Shown one piece after another: positions 44,748-53,012 of a stretch of 64,000 bases of DNA; the stretch's first letter is position 1; each line of letters begins with the position of its first letter. The DNA lies in the NCBI RefSeq assembly GCF_947497275.1, contig NZ_CANMFS010000005.1, positions 1-64,000 on the forward strand, written 5' to 3'. Source of the DNA: an uncultured Sulfitobacter sp. (GTDB lineage Bacteria; Pseudomonadota; Alphaproteobacteria; Rhodobacterales; Rhodobacteraceae). The notes beneath the pieces were generated by a model that searched no databases, was not told where the DNA came from, and saw nothing but the letters and a program-made list of their open reading frames with translations. A program made the translations under genes and the position numbers.

Positions 44748-45028
44748 GATTGTACCGCTCGATCTGCCCGGTAGGCTTCGACAAAGGCGATGACCTTTGG
44801 AGCGGGCATCTCGCAGGGGGCCAATCGTGCGCCCGCCGCGAGATCGTAGTAGTTGAGGCTGATGTAGTCCGAACGGTCCAGTGCTTCGGCGACCAGCTTT
44901 GTTGAGCGGCCCGCGTTGAAAACGGTTCGCGTGGCGGCGTACCGCTTGCCGCACGCCTCACCGGTCGAGGTGCCTTCGGGGATCCCGGCGAGTGCGCGGG
45001 AAAATCCTTTGGGGGCCGGAACGCTCAC
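44744..45028 (-). CDS. Conserved 94-aa hypothetical protein after plsY
   Basis: This 94-aa soluble protein has two cysteines (GEACGKR and LAPCEMP). A conserved-looking core reads LDRSDYISLNYYDLAAGARL (about 51-70). It overlaps plsY by 4 bp upstream and the exported-protein gene by 4 bp downstream, so it is coupled to both. I do not recognise the family. Confidence 0.7.
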   Translation of the reverse strand: MSVPAPKGFSRALAGIPEGTSTGEACGKRYAATRTVFNAGRSTKLVAEALDRSDYISLNYYDLAAGARLAPCEMPAPKVIAFVEAYRADRAVQS

Positions 45029-45633
45029 TGCTTCTGTCCGATTTTCGGTTCGGTTCCCGCTTTGACCCGCGCGATATTGGTGCGGTGACGCCAGAACACG
45101 ATGAGCGTCAGTATCGCGCCCATCACCAGCCCGTAACCGTAGCCCATGAACACCATCAGGAATGTCGAGGCGGCCGCCGATACCAACCCGCCGAGGGAGG
45201 ACATCCGGCTGGCGAATGCGGCGACCAGCCAGACCGCGCAGCTGGCCAGCCCCACCGGCCAGGCAAAGGCCAGCAGGATGCCAAGAAACGTCGCCACACC
45301 TTTGCCGCCTCGGAATTTCAGCCAGATCGGGTAGCAGTGCCCCATCATCGCCGCCACTGCCGCGATCTGGGCTGCGTCCTCTCCCGTCAGCGCGCGCGCG
45401 AGCAGCAAGGCAACCGCCCCTTTCGCCGCATCCAGCACCAGCGTTGCGGCGGCGGCGGGTTTGGAGCCTGTACGCAGGACATTCGTCGCCCCGATGTTGC
45501 CGGACCCGATGTCGCGCAGATTACCCAGACCCATCATCCGCGCGATCAAGACGCCAAAGGGGATTGATCCGATGAGATAGCCGATCACGACCCAGAGGAT
45601 CAGCAGGGGTGCGGCGGTTTCGAACGCAGGCAT
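45025..45633 (-). CDS. plsY: Acyl-phosphate:glycerol-3-phosphate acyltransferase PlsY
   Basis: This 202-aa membrane enzyme acylates glycerol-3-phosphate in the first step of phospholipid synthesis. Motif 1 reads IGSIPFGVL with GSGNIGATNVLR (about 43-54). Motif 2 is AKGAVALLLA, and motif 3 is FRGGKGVATFLG (about 107-118), all in cytoplasmic loops between helices. It starts 15 bp after the pseudo-dihydroorotase stop and overlaps the next gene (ATGA). Confidence 0.95.
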   Translation of the reverse strand: MPAFETAAPLLILWVVIGYLIGSIPFGVLIARMMGLGNLRDIGSGNIGATNVLRTGSKPAAAATLVLDAAKGAVALLLARALTGEDAAQIAAVAAMMGHCYPIWLKFRGGKGVATFLGILLAFAWPVGLASCAVWLVAAFASRMSSLGGLVSAAASTFLMVFMGYGYGLVMGAILTLIVFWRHRTNIARVKAGTEPKIGQKQ

Positions 45634-45648
45634 GGCGAGATCCTCGTT

Positions 45649-46923
45649 TCAGCTTTCAAAGACGCAGTTGCCCGCGACATAGGTTGCGCGCACCTTACCT
45701 TGCAGGCGCATGCCGTCAAACGGGGTATTACGCGATTTCGACCGCAGTGCTGCACGGTCCATCACGAAAGGAGCATGCGCATCGAACAGCACCAGATCGG
45801 CGGGCGCCCCGGAACTCAGCCGCCCGGACGGCAGGCCAAGCCGTGAGGCGGGGTTGAGCGACATCGCGCGCCAGAGCTGAGGCAGGGTGATCATCTCGGC
45901 ATGCCACAGGCGCAGCGCGGCGGGCAGCAGCGTCTCCAGTCCGACGGCACCTGAGGCGGCCTCCTCGAAGGGCAGGCGCTTGCTTTCCTCATCTTGCGGC
46001 GTGTGCATCGAGCAAACAATGTCGATCAGGCCGGACGCCAGGGCCTCGACCACGGCCAGCCTGTCGTCTTCATCGCGCAGCGGTGGCTTGAGTTTGAAGA
46101 ACGTGCGGTAGTCGGCCACGTCCAGCGCGTTCAGCGTCAGATGGTGGATCCCGATACCCGCCGTCACGTCCAGTCCGTTGCGCTTTGCACGGGCCAGCGG
46201 CGGCAGCGCGCGGGCGGTGGTGATCTGGTCGGCGTGATAGCGCGCACCGGTCATCTCGACCAGAGCCATATCGCGGTCCAGACCCATGCGTTCGGCCATG
46301 ACCGACACGCCCGGAAGGCCCCTCAGGGACGCGAACTTGCCAGATGTGACAGCGGCCCCCTTGCTCAGGATCGGCTCTTGCGGGTGCGCGATGACCAGCG
46401 CACCCAGACCGCGCGCGTAAGTCAGTGCGCGGGAGAATACCTTGGTATCGCTGACGACGTGGTCGCAATCTGTAAAAGCTACCGCGCCCGCGTCCATGAG
46501 AAATCCGATCTCTGTCATTTCGCGGCCTGCACGCCCCTTCGTCAGCGCAGCCATCGGCAGGACATTGACCGGAGACGCTTCATTGGCGCGACGGGTAACA
46601 AATTCGAGCGTTTCGGGATTGTCGATCGCCGGGGTCGTGTCGGGGCGGGTGATCATCGTAGTGACCCCGCCTGCCGCCGCCGCCAGCCCGGCGGAGCGGT
46701 AGCTCTCCTTGTGGCGCTCGCCCGGCTCGCAAACCTTCACACCCAGATCGACGATGCCGGGGGCAAGGAGTCGGCCCTTGCAATCAATCACCTCGCCTTC
46801 GGGATTGTCGATGCCGCCCGCGATGACCGCCGCAATGCGGCCGTCCTCTACGCTGACCGATCCGGTGAACACCGTCCCCGCTTCGGGGTCGATCAGCTCG
46901 GCGTTGATAAAGTGAAGTGTCAT
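45649..46923 (-). CDS. pyrX: Dihydroorotase homologue lacking metal ligands (PyrX-type pseudo-dihydroorotase)
   Basis: This 424-aa protein has the class I dihydroorotase fold. The first metal motif, normally DxHxH, reads VDL-G61-V-K63, so both histidines are lost. The later aspartate site (normally TDHAPH) reads SMHTPQ, and the HAED block reads HPQE. These changes predict no zinc and no catalysis. In Pseudomonas, a similar inactive homologue is needed to assemble aspartate carbamoyltransferase. Here pyrB is four genes upstream in the same operon, which supports a structural role. An active PyrC must be elsewhere. Most pipelines would call this pyrC. Confidence 0.85.
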   Translation of the reverse strand: MTLHFINAELIDPEAGTVFTGSVSVEDGRIAAVIAGGIDNPEGEVIDCKGRLLAPGIVDLGVKVCEPGERHKESYRSAGLAAAAGGVTTMITRPDTTPAIDNPETLEFVTRRANEASPVNVLPMAALTKGRAGREMTEIGFLMDAGAVAFTDCDHVVSDTKVFSRALTYARGLGALVIAHPQEPILSKGAAVTSGKFASLRGLPGVSVMAERMGLDRDMALVEMTGARYHADQITTARALPPLARAKRNGLDVTAGIGIHHLTLNALDVADYRTFFKLKPPLRDEDDRLAVVEALASGLIDIVCSMHTPQDEESKRLPFEEAASGAVGLETLLPAALRLWHAEMITLPQLWRAMSLNPASRLGLPSGRLSSGAPADLVLFDAHAPFVMDRAALRSKSRNTPFDGMRLQGKVRATYVAGNCVFES

Positions 46924-46948
46924 AGCGTTTCTTTCCGCGATTGCCGGT

Positions 46949-47380
46949 TCATGCAAGTATCCGCTGCCGCGCTGCCAGGATCTGCTGTGCGATTTCGCGC
47001 GGGCGTTCGACATAGGCAATGCGCACACGCTGTCCCCCTGTAAGATAAATCACGACGGTCCATCCCAATCGCGCACGCACATCGAGAATATCCGAAAGCG
47101 GAAGGATGCTGTCGCCTTCGGTACCGTGGCAGATCAGTGCGGACTCTTCGAGCGTCCAGCGCTCTTGCCGCACCCGTCGCCACTTTAGCGGATCCTCGAA
47201 CAGGGTATTATAGGCCAACGCCAGCACGGGTGCCGTATACAGGGCCTGCCAGAAGCCGGTGGTCGCACCGATGATCCAGCCCGCCAGCGCGGTCAGGACC
47301 AGAGTGATCGCCCCGACCAGAGCAGTGCGGCGCAGATATACCGGCAGCGCAGGTGCCCATGTAGCCCTGCAGGGTGTCAT
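46949..47380 (-). CDS. Two-helix membrane protein of the pyr operon
   Basis: This 143-aa protein has two N-terminal helices (LVGAITLVLTALAGWIIGA and YTAPVLALAYNTLF, about 22-62). A soluble PH-like part of about 80 residues follows, with CHGTEGDSILPLSDILDVRA. The start at 47380 overlaps the stop of a 34-codon gene (ATGA). It lies 25 bp before the pseudo-dihydroorotase gene. No named family is recognised. Confidence 0.75.
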   Translation of the reverse strand: MTPCRATWAPALPVYLRRTALVGAITLVLTALAGWIIGATTGFWQALYTAPVLALAYNTLFEDPLKWRRVRQERWTLEESALICHGTEGDSILPLSDILDVRARLGWTVVIYLTGGQRVRIAYVERPREIAQQILAARQRILA

Positions 47381-47481
47381 CCGGCCATCCACACCATACC
47401 CGCTGCCACCGCGAAAGCGACAATCAGGGCAATCGTTGCGATGCGACCGGACATCTTGGGATCGGGTTTGGGTTCCTTCAT
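47377..47481 (-). CDS. 34-aa single-helix membrane microprotein
   Basis: A proline- and lysine-rich start (MKEPKPDPKMSG) is followed by one hydrophobic helix (RIATIALIVAFAVAAGMVWM). The gene overlaps both neighbours by ATGA, which is strong evidence that it is real despite its size. Function is unknown. It is below most gene-calling thresholds. Confidence 0.75.
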   Translation of the reverse strand: MKEPKPDPKMSGRIATIALIVAFAVAAGMVWMAG

Positions 47482-48011
47482 GCGAATATCCACCACAGCA
47501 GCAGAAGAGCGACAACTACCGTGATCGCAACCATTGCGCTGCCGCCGCGGCCGCGCTTTGGCGTTTCGGGGGGCTTGGCGACACCGGTGTATGGTTTGGC
47601 CGAATCCGACGGGATCGGCGCGGCGGCGTGGCTGGTGCGCGGTTCGGCGTAGGTGCCGATAAGCGTCAGATCACGTCCGGGTGTCAGACTTACCGACTGT
47701 TCGCTGGCCACACCGGAGAACAGCACCAGGACGTAGCCGTCCAACGCCTCCAGCCGCCGCTTGTCGGAATGTATGACCTGCGGATCAAGCGCATAGCCTT
47801 CGGCAAGGTAGCTGGGCAGGCCAACACCTGCCAGATCGGACAGCGCGAACAGTTCGAAATCATCGTCGCTGACAGGATGGTCGAGCAGTCCGCGCGCGAC
47901 CTGCGCCTTGGTCTGCTGTTTCAGGTCACGTGCCATTTCGGACATCGGTCGGGAAACCGAGAAAACGCGGATAACACCGCTTTCGGACTGCGCAATCTCT
48001 ATAGGGGCCAT
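47478..48011 (-). CDS. Tail-anchored hypothetical protein of the pyr operon
   Basis: This 177-aa protein is soluble over most of its length. A linker rich in Pro, Lys and Gly (KPPETPKRGRGG) precedes a C-terminal helix (MVAITVVVALLLLWWIF) that should anchor it in the membrane with the body in the cytoplasm. Its N-terminal part contains RVFSVSRPMSEMARDLK. It overlaps the 34-codon gene (ATGA) and starts 35 bp after the preceding gene. I do not recognise the family. Confidence 0.75.
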   Translation of the reverse strand: MAPIEIAQSESGVIRVFSVSRPMSEMARDLKQQTKAQVARGLLDHPVSDDDFELFALSDLAGVGLPSYLAEGYALDPQVIHSDKRRLEALDGYVLVLFSGVASEQSVSLTPGRDLTLIGTYAEPRTSHAAAPIPSDSAKPYTGVAKPPETPKRGRGGSAMVAITVVVALLLLWWIFA

Positions 48012-48046
48012 GTCAGTTCATCCTCGCGGGTTGGGGCGTGCGTGGG

Positions 48047-48436
48047 TCATGCAGGTATCTTTCGTATAGTCTTTAGCAGGCTCGGCGCTGTCTCAAAAAA
48101 ATCGAAACCGAGCGTTTTGTTACCGACGCCGCGCAGGAAATGCACAACCGGCGTCGTCATGATGGAGGCGAGGTAGGCCTTGACGCGGGTCTGATCAATG
48201 TCGACGCGAAGGAACAGCGCGCGAATTGCGCGGATAGGGATCAATACCAGAATACCGCAGGCCGCCAGCAGCCACATCTTGCGCGAGGGGCGGTGTGTGA
48301 CGAGGATGCCCACAGCCAAGGCGGTGAGACCGTAAAGCTGCCAATTGCGGCGGCGCAGACTTGGCGTGGATCGACCGGCCAAACGCAGTTTTCCATTCGG
48401 TTCCAGTGTGCTGTCCCAGAAAGCTGATGCGGTCAT
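48047..48436 (-). CDS. Two-helix membrane protein directly after pyrB
   Basis: This 129-aa protein has two hydrophobic helices in the middle ([15 protein letters not shown] and [15 protein letters not shown], about 34-68). A short soluble end contains [19 protein letters not shown]. Its ATG overlaps the pyrB stop (ATGA), so it is translated with aspartate carbamoyltransferase. Function is unknown. It is the first of four small genes between pyrB and the pseudo-dihydroorotase. Confidence 0.75.
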   Translation of the reverse strand: MTASAFWDSTLEPNGKLRLAGRSTPSLRRRNWQLYGLTALAVGILVTHRPSRKMWLLAACGILVLIPIRAIRALFLRVDIDQTRVKAYLASIMTTPVVHFLRGVGNKTLGFDFFETAPSLLKTIRKIPA

Positions 48437-49380
48437 GGTACCTCCGCACGGCTCTTGGACAGATTGCGAGCCAGAAGATCCATCGCGGCCATGCGCACGG
48501 CGACCCCCATCTCGACCTGATCCTGAATAACACTGCGGTTGATATCGTCGGCAAGCGTACCGTCGATTTCGACACCGCGGTTCATGGGGCCGGGGTGCAT
48601 CACGATCGCATCGGGCCGGGCGTGGGATAACTTTTCCGCATCCAGGCCATACCGATGGTAATACTCGCGTTCGCTGGGGATAAACCCGCCATCCATGCGT
48701 TCTTTTTGCAAGCGAAGCATCATCACGACGTCCGCATCCTTGAGCCCCTCATGCATATCGTCGAATACTTCGACCCCGAATTCTGCGATCTGCGCGGGCA
48801 TCAGGGTGGGCGGCCCGATAAGGCGGATGCGGTTTTCCATCTTGCCGAGCAGGATGATATTGGATCGTGCCACGCGGCTGTGGGCGATATCGCCGCAAAT
48901 GGCGATGGACAGCCGGTGTAGCCGGCCCTTCGCGCGCCGGATCGTCAGCGCGTCGAGCAACGCCTGTGTCGGATGCTCATGCCGCCCGTCGCCGGCGTTC
49001 AGCACGGCGCAATTGACCTTCTGGGCCAACAGATCGACAGCGCCAGACTGCGGATGCCGTACAACCAGCAGATCAGGGTGCATGGCATTGAGGGTCATCG
49101 CGGTGTCGATCAAGGTCTCGCCCTTCTTGATCGAGGACGCCTGCATCGCCATGTTCATCACATCCGCGCCAAGCCGTTTGCCCGCGATCTCGAAACTCGC
49201 CTGCGTGCGGGTGGAGTTTTCAAAGAACATGTTGATCTGGGTAAGCCCCGCAAGCGCATCACCGTGTTTGTGCTGCTGGCGGTTGAGGTCCGCATAGGTG
49301 TCTGCCAGATCGAGCAGCGCCGTGATCTCTGTCGGATGCAGCGGCTCGATGCCAAGCAGGTGGCGATGGGCGAAACTCAT
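48433..49380 (-). CDS. pyrB: Aspartate carbamoyltransferase catalytic subunit
   Basis: This 315-aa enzyme condenses carbamoyl phosphate with aspartate in pyrimidine synthesis. Carbamoyl phosphate motif [12 protein letters not shown] (about 53-64), HPTQ (about 136-139), [12 protein letters not shown] and HPGPMNRG (about 267-274) are intact. No pyrI regulatory subunit follows. Instead, an inactive dihydroorotase homologue is encoded in the same operon, as in the class A type complex of pseudomonads. It is the first gene of a nine-gene minus-strand operon. Confidence 0.95.
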   Translation of the reverse strand: MSFAHRHLLGIEPLHPTEITALLDLADTYADLNRQQHKHGDALAGLTQINMFFENSTRTQASFEIAGKRLGADVMNMAMQASSIKKGETLIDTAMTLNAMHPDLLVVRHPQSGAVDLLAQKVNCAVLNAGDGRHEHPTQALLDALTIRRAKGRLHRLSIAICGDIAHSRVARSNIILLGKMENRIRLIGPPTLMPAQIAEFGVEVFDDMHEGLKDADVVMMLRLQKERMDGGFIPSEREYYHRYGLDAEKLSHARPDAIVMHPGPMNRGVEIDGTLADDINRSVIQDQVEMGVAVRMAAMDLLARNLSKSRAEVP

Positions 49381-49499
49381 ATCGGGACCTTGCTCTGTTC
49401 GGGGCTGTTATAGGGGGCCATGCAGAGGGCGGCAAGAAGCGGCAGGATATCGTGTGATCGGCCATTTCGGTCGGCGCGTGGGCGGCGTAGGTTGAAGAA

Positions 49500-50276
49500 A
49501 TGGAATCAGTGGATTTTCACACGGCGAAGGCGCTGCTGGACTGGCAGATCGAATTGGGTGTCGATGAGTGCATCGGCGATGTCCCGGTCAACCGTTATGA
49601 GCTGCCGGATAAACTGGCCAAGCCGCAGCGCGCGGAGGCCAAGCCCCACCTGACCCGTGGCCCCGTGGCGGAAGAGCAGCGGGATCCAGTGGCCGAAGCT
49701 GCGCCCGCGGCACAGGCGGCCACTACGCTGGAAGAGTTGCGCGCTGCGATGGAAGCGTTCGATCTGTGCGATCTCAAGCGCGGGGCGCGCAATATGGTGT
49801 TCTCGGACGGTATCGCAGGCGCGCCCGTGATGATCGTGGGCGAGGCACCGGGGCGCGAAGAGGACAGGCTGGGCCTGCCGTTTGTTGGCGCAGCGGGACA
49901 ACTTCTTGACAAGATGTTCAGTGCGATCGGCATGGGGCGAACGCAGGCAGACGCGCCGATCTACATTACCAATACGCTCCCCTGGCGACCGCCCCAGAAC
50001 CGCGACCCGAAACCCGAAGAAATCGCCATGATGAAGCCGTTCTTGCTGCGCCATATCGAACTGGCCGATCCCAAGGTGCTGGTGATCATGGGCAACTGGG
50101 CTTGCGCCGCTCTTTTGGGCAAGCGCGGGATCACGCGCTTGCGCGGGGCGTGGACGCAAGCGGCGGACAGGCCGGCGCTGCCGATGTGCCATCCAGCGTA
50201 TCTGCTGCGCACGCCTGAGGCGAAAAGAGACGCTTGGGCCGACCTGTTGATGGTGAAGGCGGCGGTAAGCGGATGA
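49500..50276 (+). CDS. Family-4-like uracil-DNA glycosylase without iron-sulfur ligands
   Basis: This 258-aa protein has a low-complexity N terminus of about 80 residues and a family-4 core. VGEAPGREED (113-122) is motif A, FVGAAGQLLDKMF (128-140) follows, RPPQNRDPKPEE (163-174) is next and CHPAYLLR near the C terminus is motif B. The four cysteines that hold the [4Fe-4S] cluster in thermophile enzymes are largely replaced: F87, C90, W162, M178. The active-site residues remain, so glycosylase activity on uracil is still likely. Its stop overlaps the exporter gene (ATGA). Confidence 0.85.
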   Translation: MESVDFHTAKALLDWQIELGVDECIGDVPVNRYELPDKLAKPQRAEAKPHLTRGPVAEEQRDPVAEAAPAAQAATTLEELRAAMEAFDLCDLKRGARNMVFSDGIAGAPVMIVGEAPGREEDRLGLPFVGAAGQLLDKMFSAIGMGRTQADAPIYITNTLPWRPPQNRDPKPEEIAMMKPFLLRHIELADPKVLVIMGNWACAALLGKRGITRLRGAWTQAADRPALPMCHPAYLLRTPEAKRDAWADLLMVKAAVSG

Positions 50277-50878
50277 TTGATACGGTGATCCTGCTGGCCT
50301 TCGTGCCCGCTGCGCTGGCGCTGAACGTGACACCGGGCCCGGATATGATGCTGTGTCTTGCGCAGGGCATGCGGTCAGGCCGGATGGCCGCGTGGTCGGC
50401 AAGTGCGGGGGTCAGCGCGGGCGCGCTGGTGCATGTGACGGTGGCGGGACTGGGTCTGGGCGCAGTGGTCGCCGCAGTGCCGCAGGCGTTCACGGTGATC
50501 CGCTGGATCGGGGTCGCCTATCTGGTGTATCTCGCAGTGCAGGCTGTGCGGGGCGGTGCGCTCAGGACGGATGCAAAGGGCATGAGCACAGCGCGCGCGT
50601 TCCGCGCAGGGCTGTTTACGAATCTTAGCAATCTCAAGGTGATCTGGTTCGTCTTGGCCTTTATCCCACAGTTTGTCGTGCCGGAGGCCGGTCCGGTGTT
50701 TTTGCAGTTTCTCGCGTTTGGTGCGATGATCGCACTGGGTGGATTTGTGGTCAACGGGCTGGTTGGGGCCTATGCTGGCACTTTAGGCCGGACATTGATC
50801 CAGAGCAGCAAGGCGCTGGGCTATTTCACCGGCAGTATCTACATGGCGCTCGCCGCGCGCATGGCTGTAATGGAGTAG
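50273..50878 (+). CDS. LysE/RhtB family amino acid exporter
   Basis: This 201-aa membrane protein has six helices. The family N terminus reads LNVTPGPDMMLCLAQGMRSG (about 18-37), with ASAGVSAGALVHV and the C-terminal half containing GLFTNLSNLKVIWFVLAFIPQFV. It exports an amino acid or metabolite; substrate is not deducible. It is coupled to the glycosylase gene upstream and followed 4 bp later by moaB. Confidence 0.9.
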   Translation: MIDTVILLAFVPAALALNVTPGPDMMLCLAQGMRSGRMAAWSASAGVSAGALVHVTVAGLGLGAVVAAVPQAFTVIRWIGVAYLVYLAVQAVRGGALRTDAKGMSTARAFRAGLFTNLSNLKVIWFVLAFIPQFVVPEAGPVFLQFLAFGAMIALGGFVVNGLVGAYAGTLGRTLIQSSKALGYFTGSIYMALAARMAVME

Positions 50879-50882
50879 ACAC

Positions 50883-51425
50883 ATGAGCCGGATCGACGAC
50901 AGCAAGGAATTCATCGCCGTGCGCATCGCCGTGCTGACGGTTTCGGACACACGGGATCTGGCGCAGGATCGGTCGGGAGACGTGCTGACCGGTCGGATTG
51001 CCGATGCGGGGCATGTTCTGGCAGACCGCAAGATTATCCGCGACGAGCGCGACGAGATCGCCGAGCAGTTGCGCGCCTGGTGCGCGGATCCCCAGATCGA
51101 CGTGATCCTGTCAACCGGCGGCACCGGGCTGACGGGCCGCGATGTCACCGTCGAGGCGCACCGCGACGTCTACGAGAAGGAAATCGAGGCGTTTGGCACG
51201 GTGTTCACGATGGTGTCGATGCAGAAGATCGGCACCAGCGCCGTTCAATCCCGCGCGACAGGTGGCGTGGCCAACGGCACCTATCTGTTCGCACTGCCGG
51301 GCAGTCCCGGTGCCTGCAAGGACGCGTGGGACGAGATTCTGCAAAAGCAGCTCGATTATCGACACCGTCCCTGCAATTTTGTCGAAATCTTGCCGCGTCT
51401 CGACGAGCATCAACGCCGGAAATGA
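50883..51425 (+). CDS. moaB: Molybdenum cofactor biosynthesis protein MoaB
   Basis: This 180-aa MPT adenylyltransferase-fold protein has the nucleotide-binding STGGTGLTGRDVT (about 78-90). Family segments VLTVSDTRDLAQDRSGD and FALPGSPGACKDAWDEIL are also present. It is the MoaB/MogA family, which adenylates molybdopterin before metal insertion. It lies 4 bp after the exporter gene and probably shares its transcript. The synthase genes moaD and moaE are about 14 kb away. Confidence 0.92.
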   Translation: MSRIDDSKEFIAVRIAVLTVSDTRDLAQDRSGDVLTGRIADAGHVLADRKIIRDERDEIAEQLRAWCADPQIDVILSTGGTGLTGRDVTVEAHRDVYEKEIEAFGTVFTMVSMQKIGTSAVQSRATGGVANGTYLFALPGSPGACKDAWDEILQKQLDYRHRPCNFVEILPRLDEHQRRK

Positions 51426-51551
51426 TGGTGCTGCGACCATTTCGCTCTTTGTAAATTTCAGAATGATGGCACAACGCTGCGTGCGCGACTAGACTGGCAC
51501 GCACACGATGTGTGCTATCTTGTTGGAGAAATCGGCAATGAATGGATAAGC

Positions 51552-53009
51552 ATGCGTTTTCTTAGGCAAAGTATGATCGGCCTATTCCTTGCGGCGGCAA
51601 CGCTTGGCTTGCTGGTATGGTCGGTGCAGATGATCGGCAGCGCCTTGCAGACGCGCATGGCCGACGCGCCCGAACCGCCACCGGCACGGGAGCGGGTTTT
51701 TACGGTCAACGTAACGGAAGCGCGAATGTCGCGCGCGACTCCCGTTCTGGAGAGTTTCGGAGAGATCGCAAGCCGTCGGATGCTGGAGTTGCGCGCAGCC
51801 GGTGGCGGACGCGTTGTGGCTCTTGCCCCGGGTTTCGAGGATGGCGGGGTTGTGGCGCAAGGCGATGTTCTTGTGCGGATTGACCCGGCTGATGCACAAT
51901 CCGCAGTTGCCCGTGCGCAAAGCGATTTGGCCGATGCGCAGGCCGAACAGCGCGATGCGGTGCGGGCGCTGGATCTGGCGCGCGACGAGCTGACTGCGGC
52001 TCAGCAACAGGCCGAGCTGCGCGAACGGGCCTACCGCCGTCAGATCGACCTGGCGGATCGCGGCGTGGGCACGACCACGGCGACGGAGACGGCGGAACTT
52101 GCCGCTTCGGCGGCGCAACAGGCCGTTCTGGCCCGCCGGCAGATCGTAACGCAGGGCGAAGCGCGCATCGATCAGGCCGCGACCAGCGCCGCCCGAGCGG
52201 GTCTTGCGTTGGACGAGGCGCAGCGGAGACTTGACGACACGGTGCTGATCGCTCCGTTCGATGGTACGCTCAGCGATCCGACAGTCGTTGAAGGCCGTCT
52301 CGTCAGCGCAAACGAACGTCTTGCGGATCTCATCGATTCTGACGATCTCGAAGTTTCCTTCCGGCTTTCCACGGCGCAATACGCACGGTTGCTGGATGCG
52401 CACGGGGAAATCCGGCGGGCGGATGTGGTGGTGACGCTAGAAGTGGCGGGCGTGGATCTGACCGCGATGGGCCGTGTGACGCGCACATCCGCAGCCGCCG
52501 GCGAAGGACAGACCGGGCGTCTGGTCTTTGCCTCGCTTGGGCCGTCGCCGGGGTTCAGGCCGGGCGATTTCGTGACCGTGCGGGTACAGGAACCACCGCT
52601 GGAAAATGTGATCCGCCTGCCGGCGTCGGCGGTGGATGCCGAGGGCCTTGTGCTGCTGTTGGGTACGGAAAACCGGCTTGAAGAAGCGCAGGTCACGGTG
52701 GTGCGCCGTCAGGGGGATGACGTGCTCGTACGGGGTGACATCGTGGGGCGCGACGTCGTCGAAGCCCGGTCACCGCTTTTGGGGGCCGGTATCGCGGTAA
52801 AGCCACTGCGCCGGGACGAGGACGCAGCGGCAAAGCCCGAGCCGCACATGCTGGAATTGACGGAGGCCCGCCGGGCAAGACTGATGGCCTTCGTGAAAGG
52901 CAACCAGACGATGCCACAGGAGGCCAAGGCACGCGTTCTTGCCCGGCTGGCCGAACAGATGGTTCCCGTGAAGATGGTGGAGCGCATCGAAAGCAGGATG
53001 GGCGGGTAG
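51552..53009 (+). CDS. RND efflux periplasmic adaptor (membrane fusion protein)
   Basis: This 485-aa adaptor has an N-terminal membrane anchor (MIGLFLAAATLGLLVWSVQM, about 7-26). A lipoyl-like domain follows (GGRVVALAPGFEDGGVVAQGDVL), then a long alpha-helical hairpin (about 120-215), a beta barrel (LRLSTAQYARLL-like FRLSTAQYARLL) and an extra C-terminal helix of about 60 residues. The start at 51552 is chosen from a shorter frame with the anchor at the right place. It is followed 3 bp later by the pump. Confidence 0.9.
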   Translation: MRFLRQSMIGLFLAAATLGLLVWSVQMIGSALQTRMADAPEPPPARERVFTVNVTEARMSRATPVLESFGEIASRRMLELRAAGGGRVVALAPGFEDGGVVAQGDVLVRIDPADAQSAVARAQSDLADAQAEQRDAVRALDLARDELTAAQQQAELRERAYRRQIDLADRGVGTTTATETAELAASAAQQAVLARRQIVTQGEARIDQAATSAARAGLALDEAQRRLDDTVLIAPFDGTLSDPTVVEGRLVSANERLADLIDSDDLEVSFRLSTAQYARLLDAHGEIRRADVVVTLEVAGVDLTAMGRVTRTSAAAGEGQTGRLVFASLGPSPGFRPGDFVTVRVQEPPLENVIRLPASAVDAEGLVLLLGTENRLEEAQVTVVRRQGDDVLVRGDIVGRDVVEARSPLLGAGIAVKPLRRDEDAAAKPEPHMLELTEARRARLMAFVKGNQTMPQEAKARVLARLAEQMVPVKMVERIESRMGG

Positions 53010-53012
53010 AGC

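Noticed and set aside
45649..46923. Annotating the pyr-operon dihydroorotase as active pyrC
   Set aside because: The metal-binding histidines and aspartate of the class I active site are replaced, so catalysis is not supported by the sequence.
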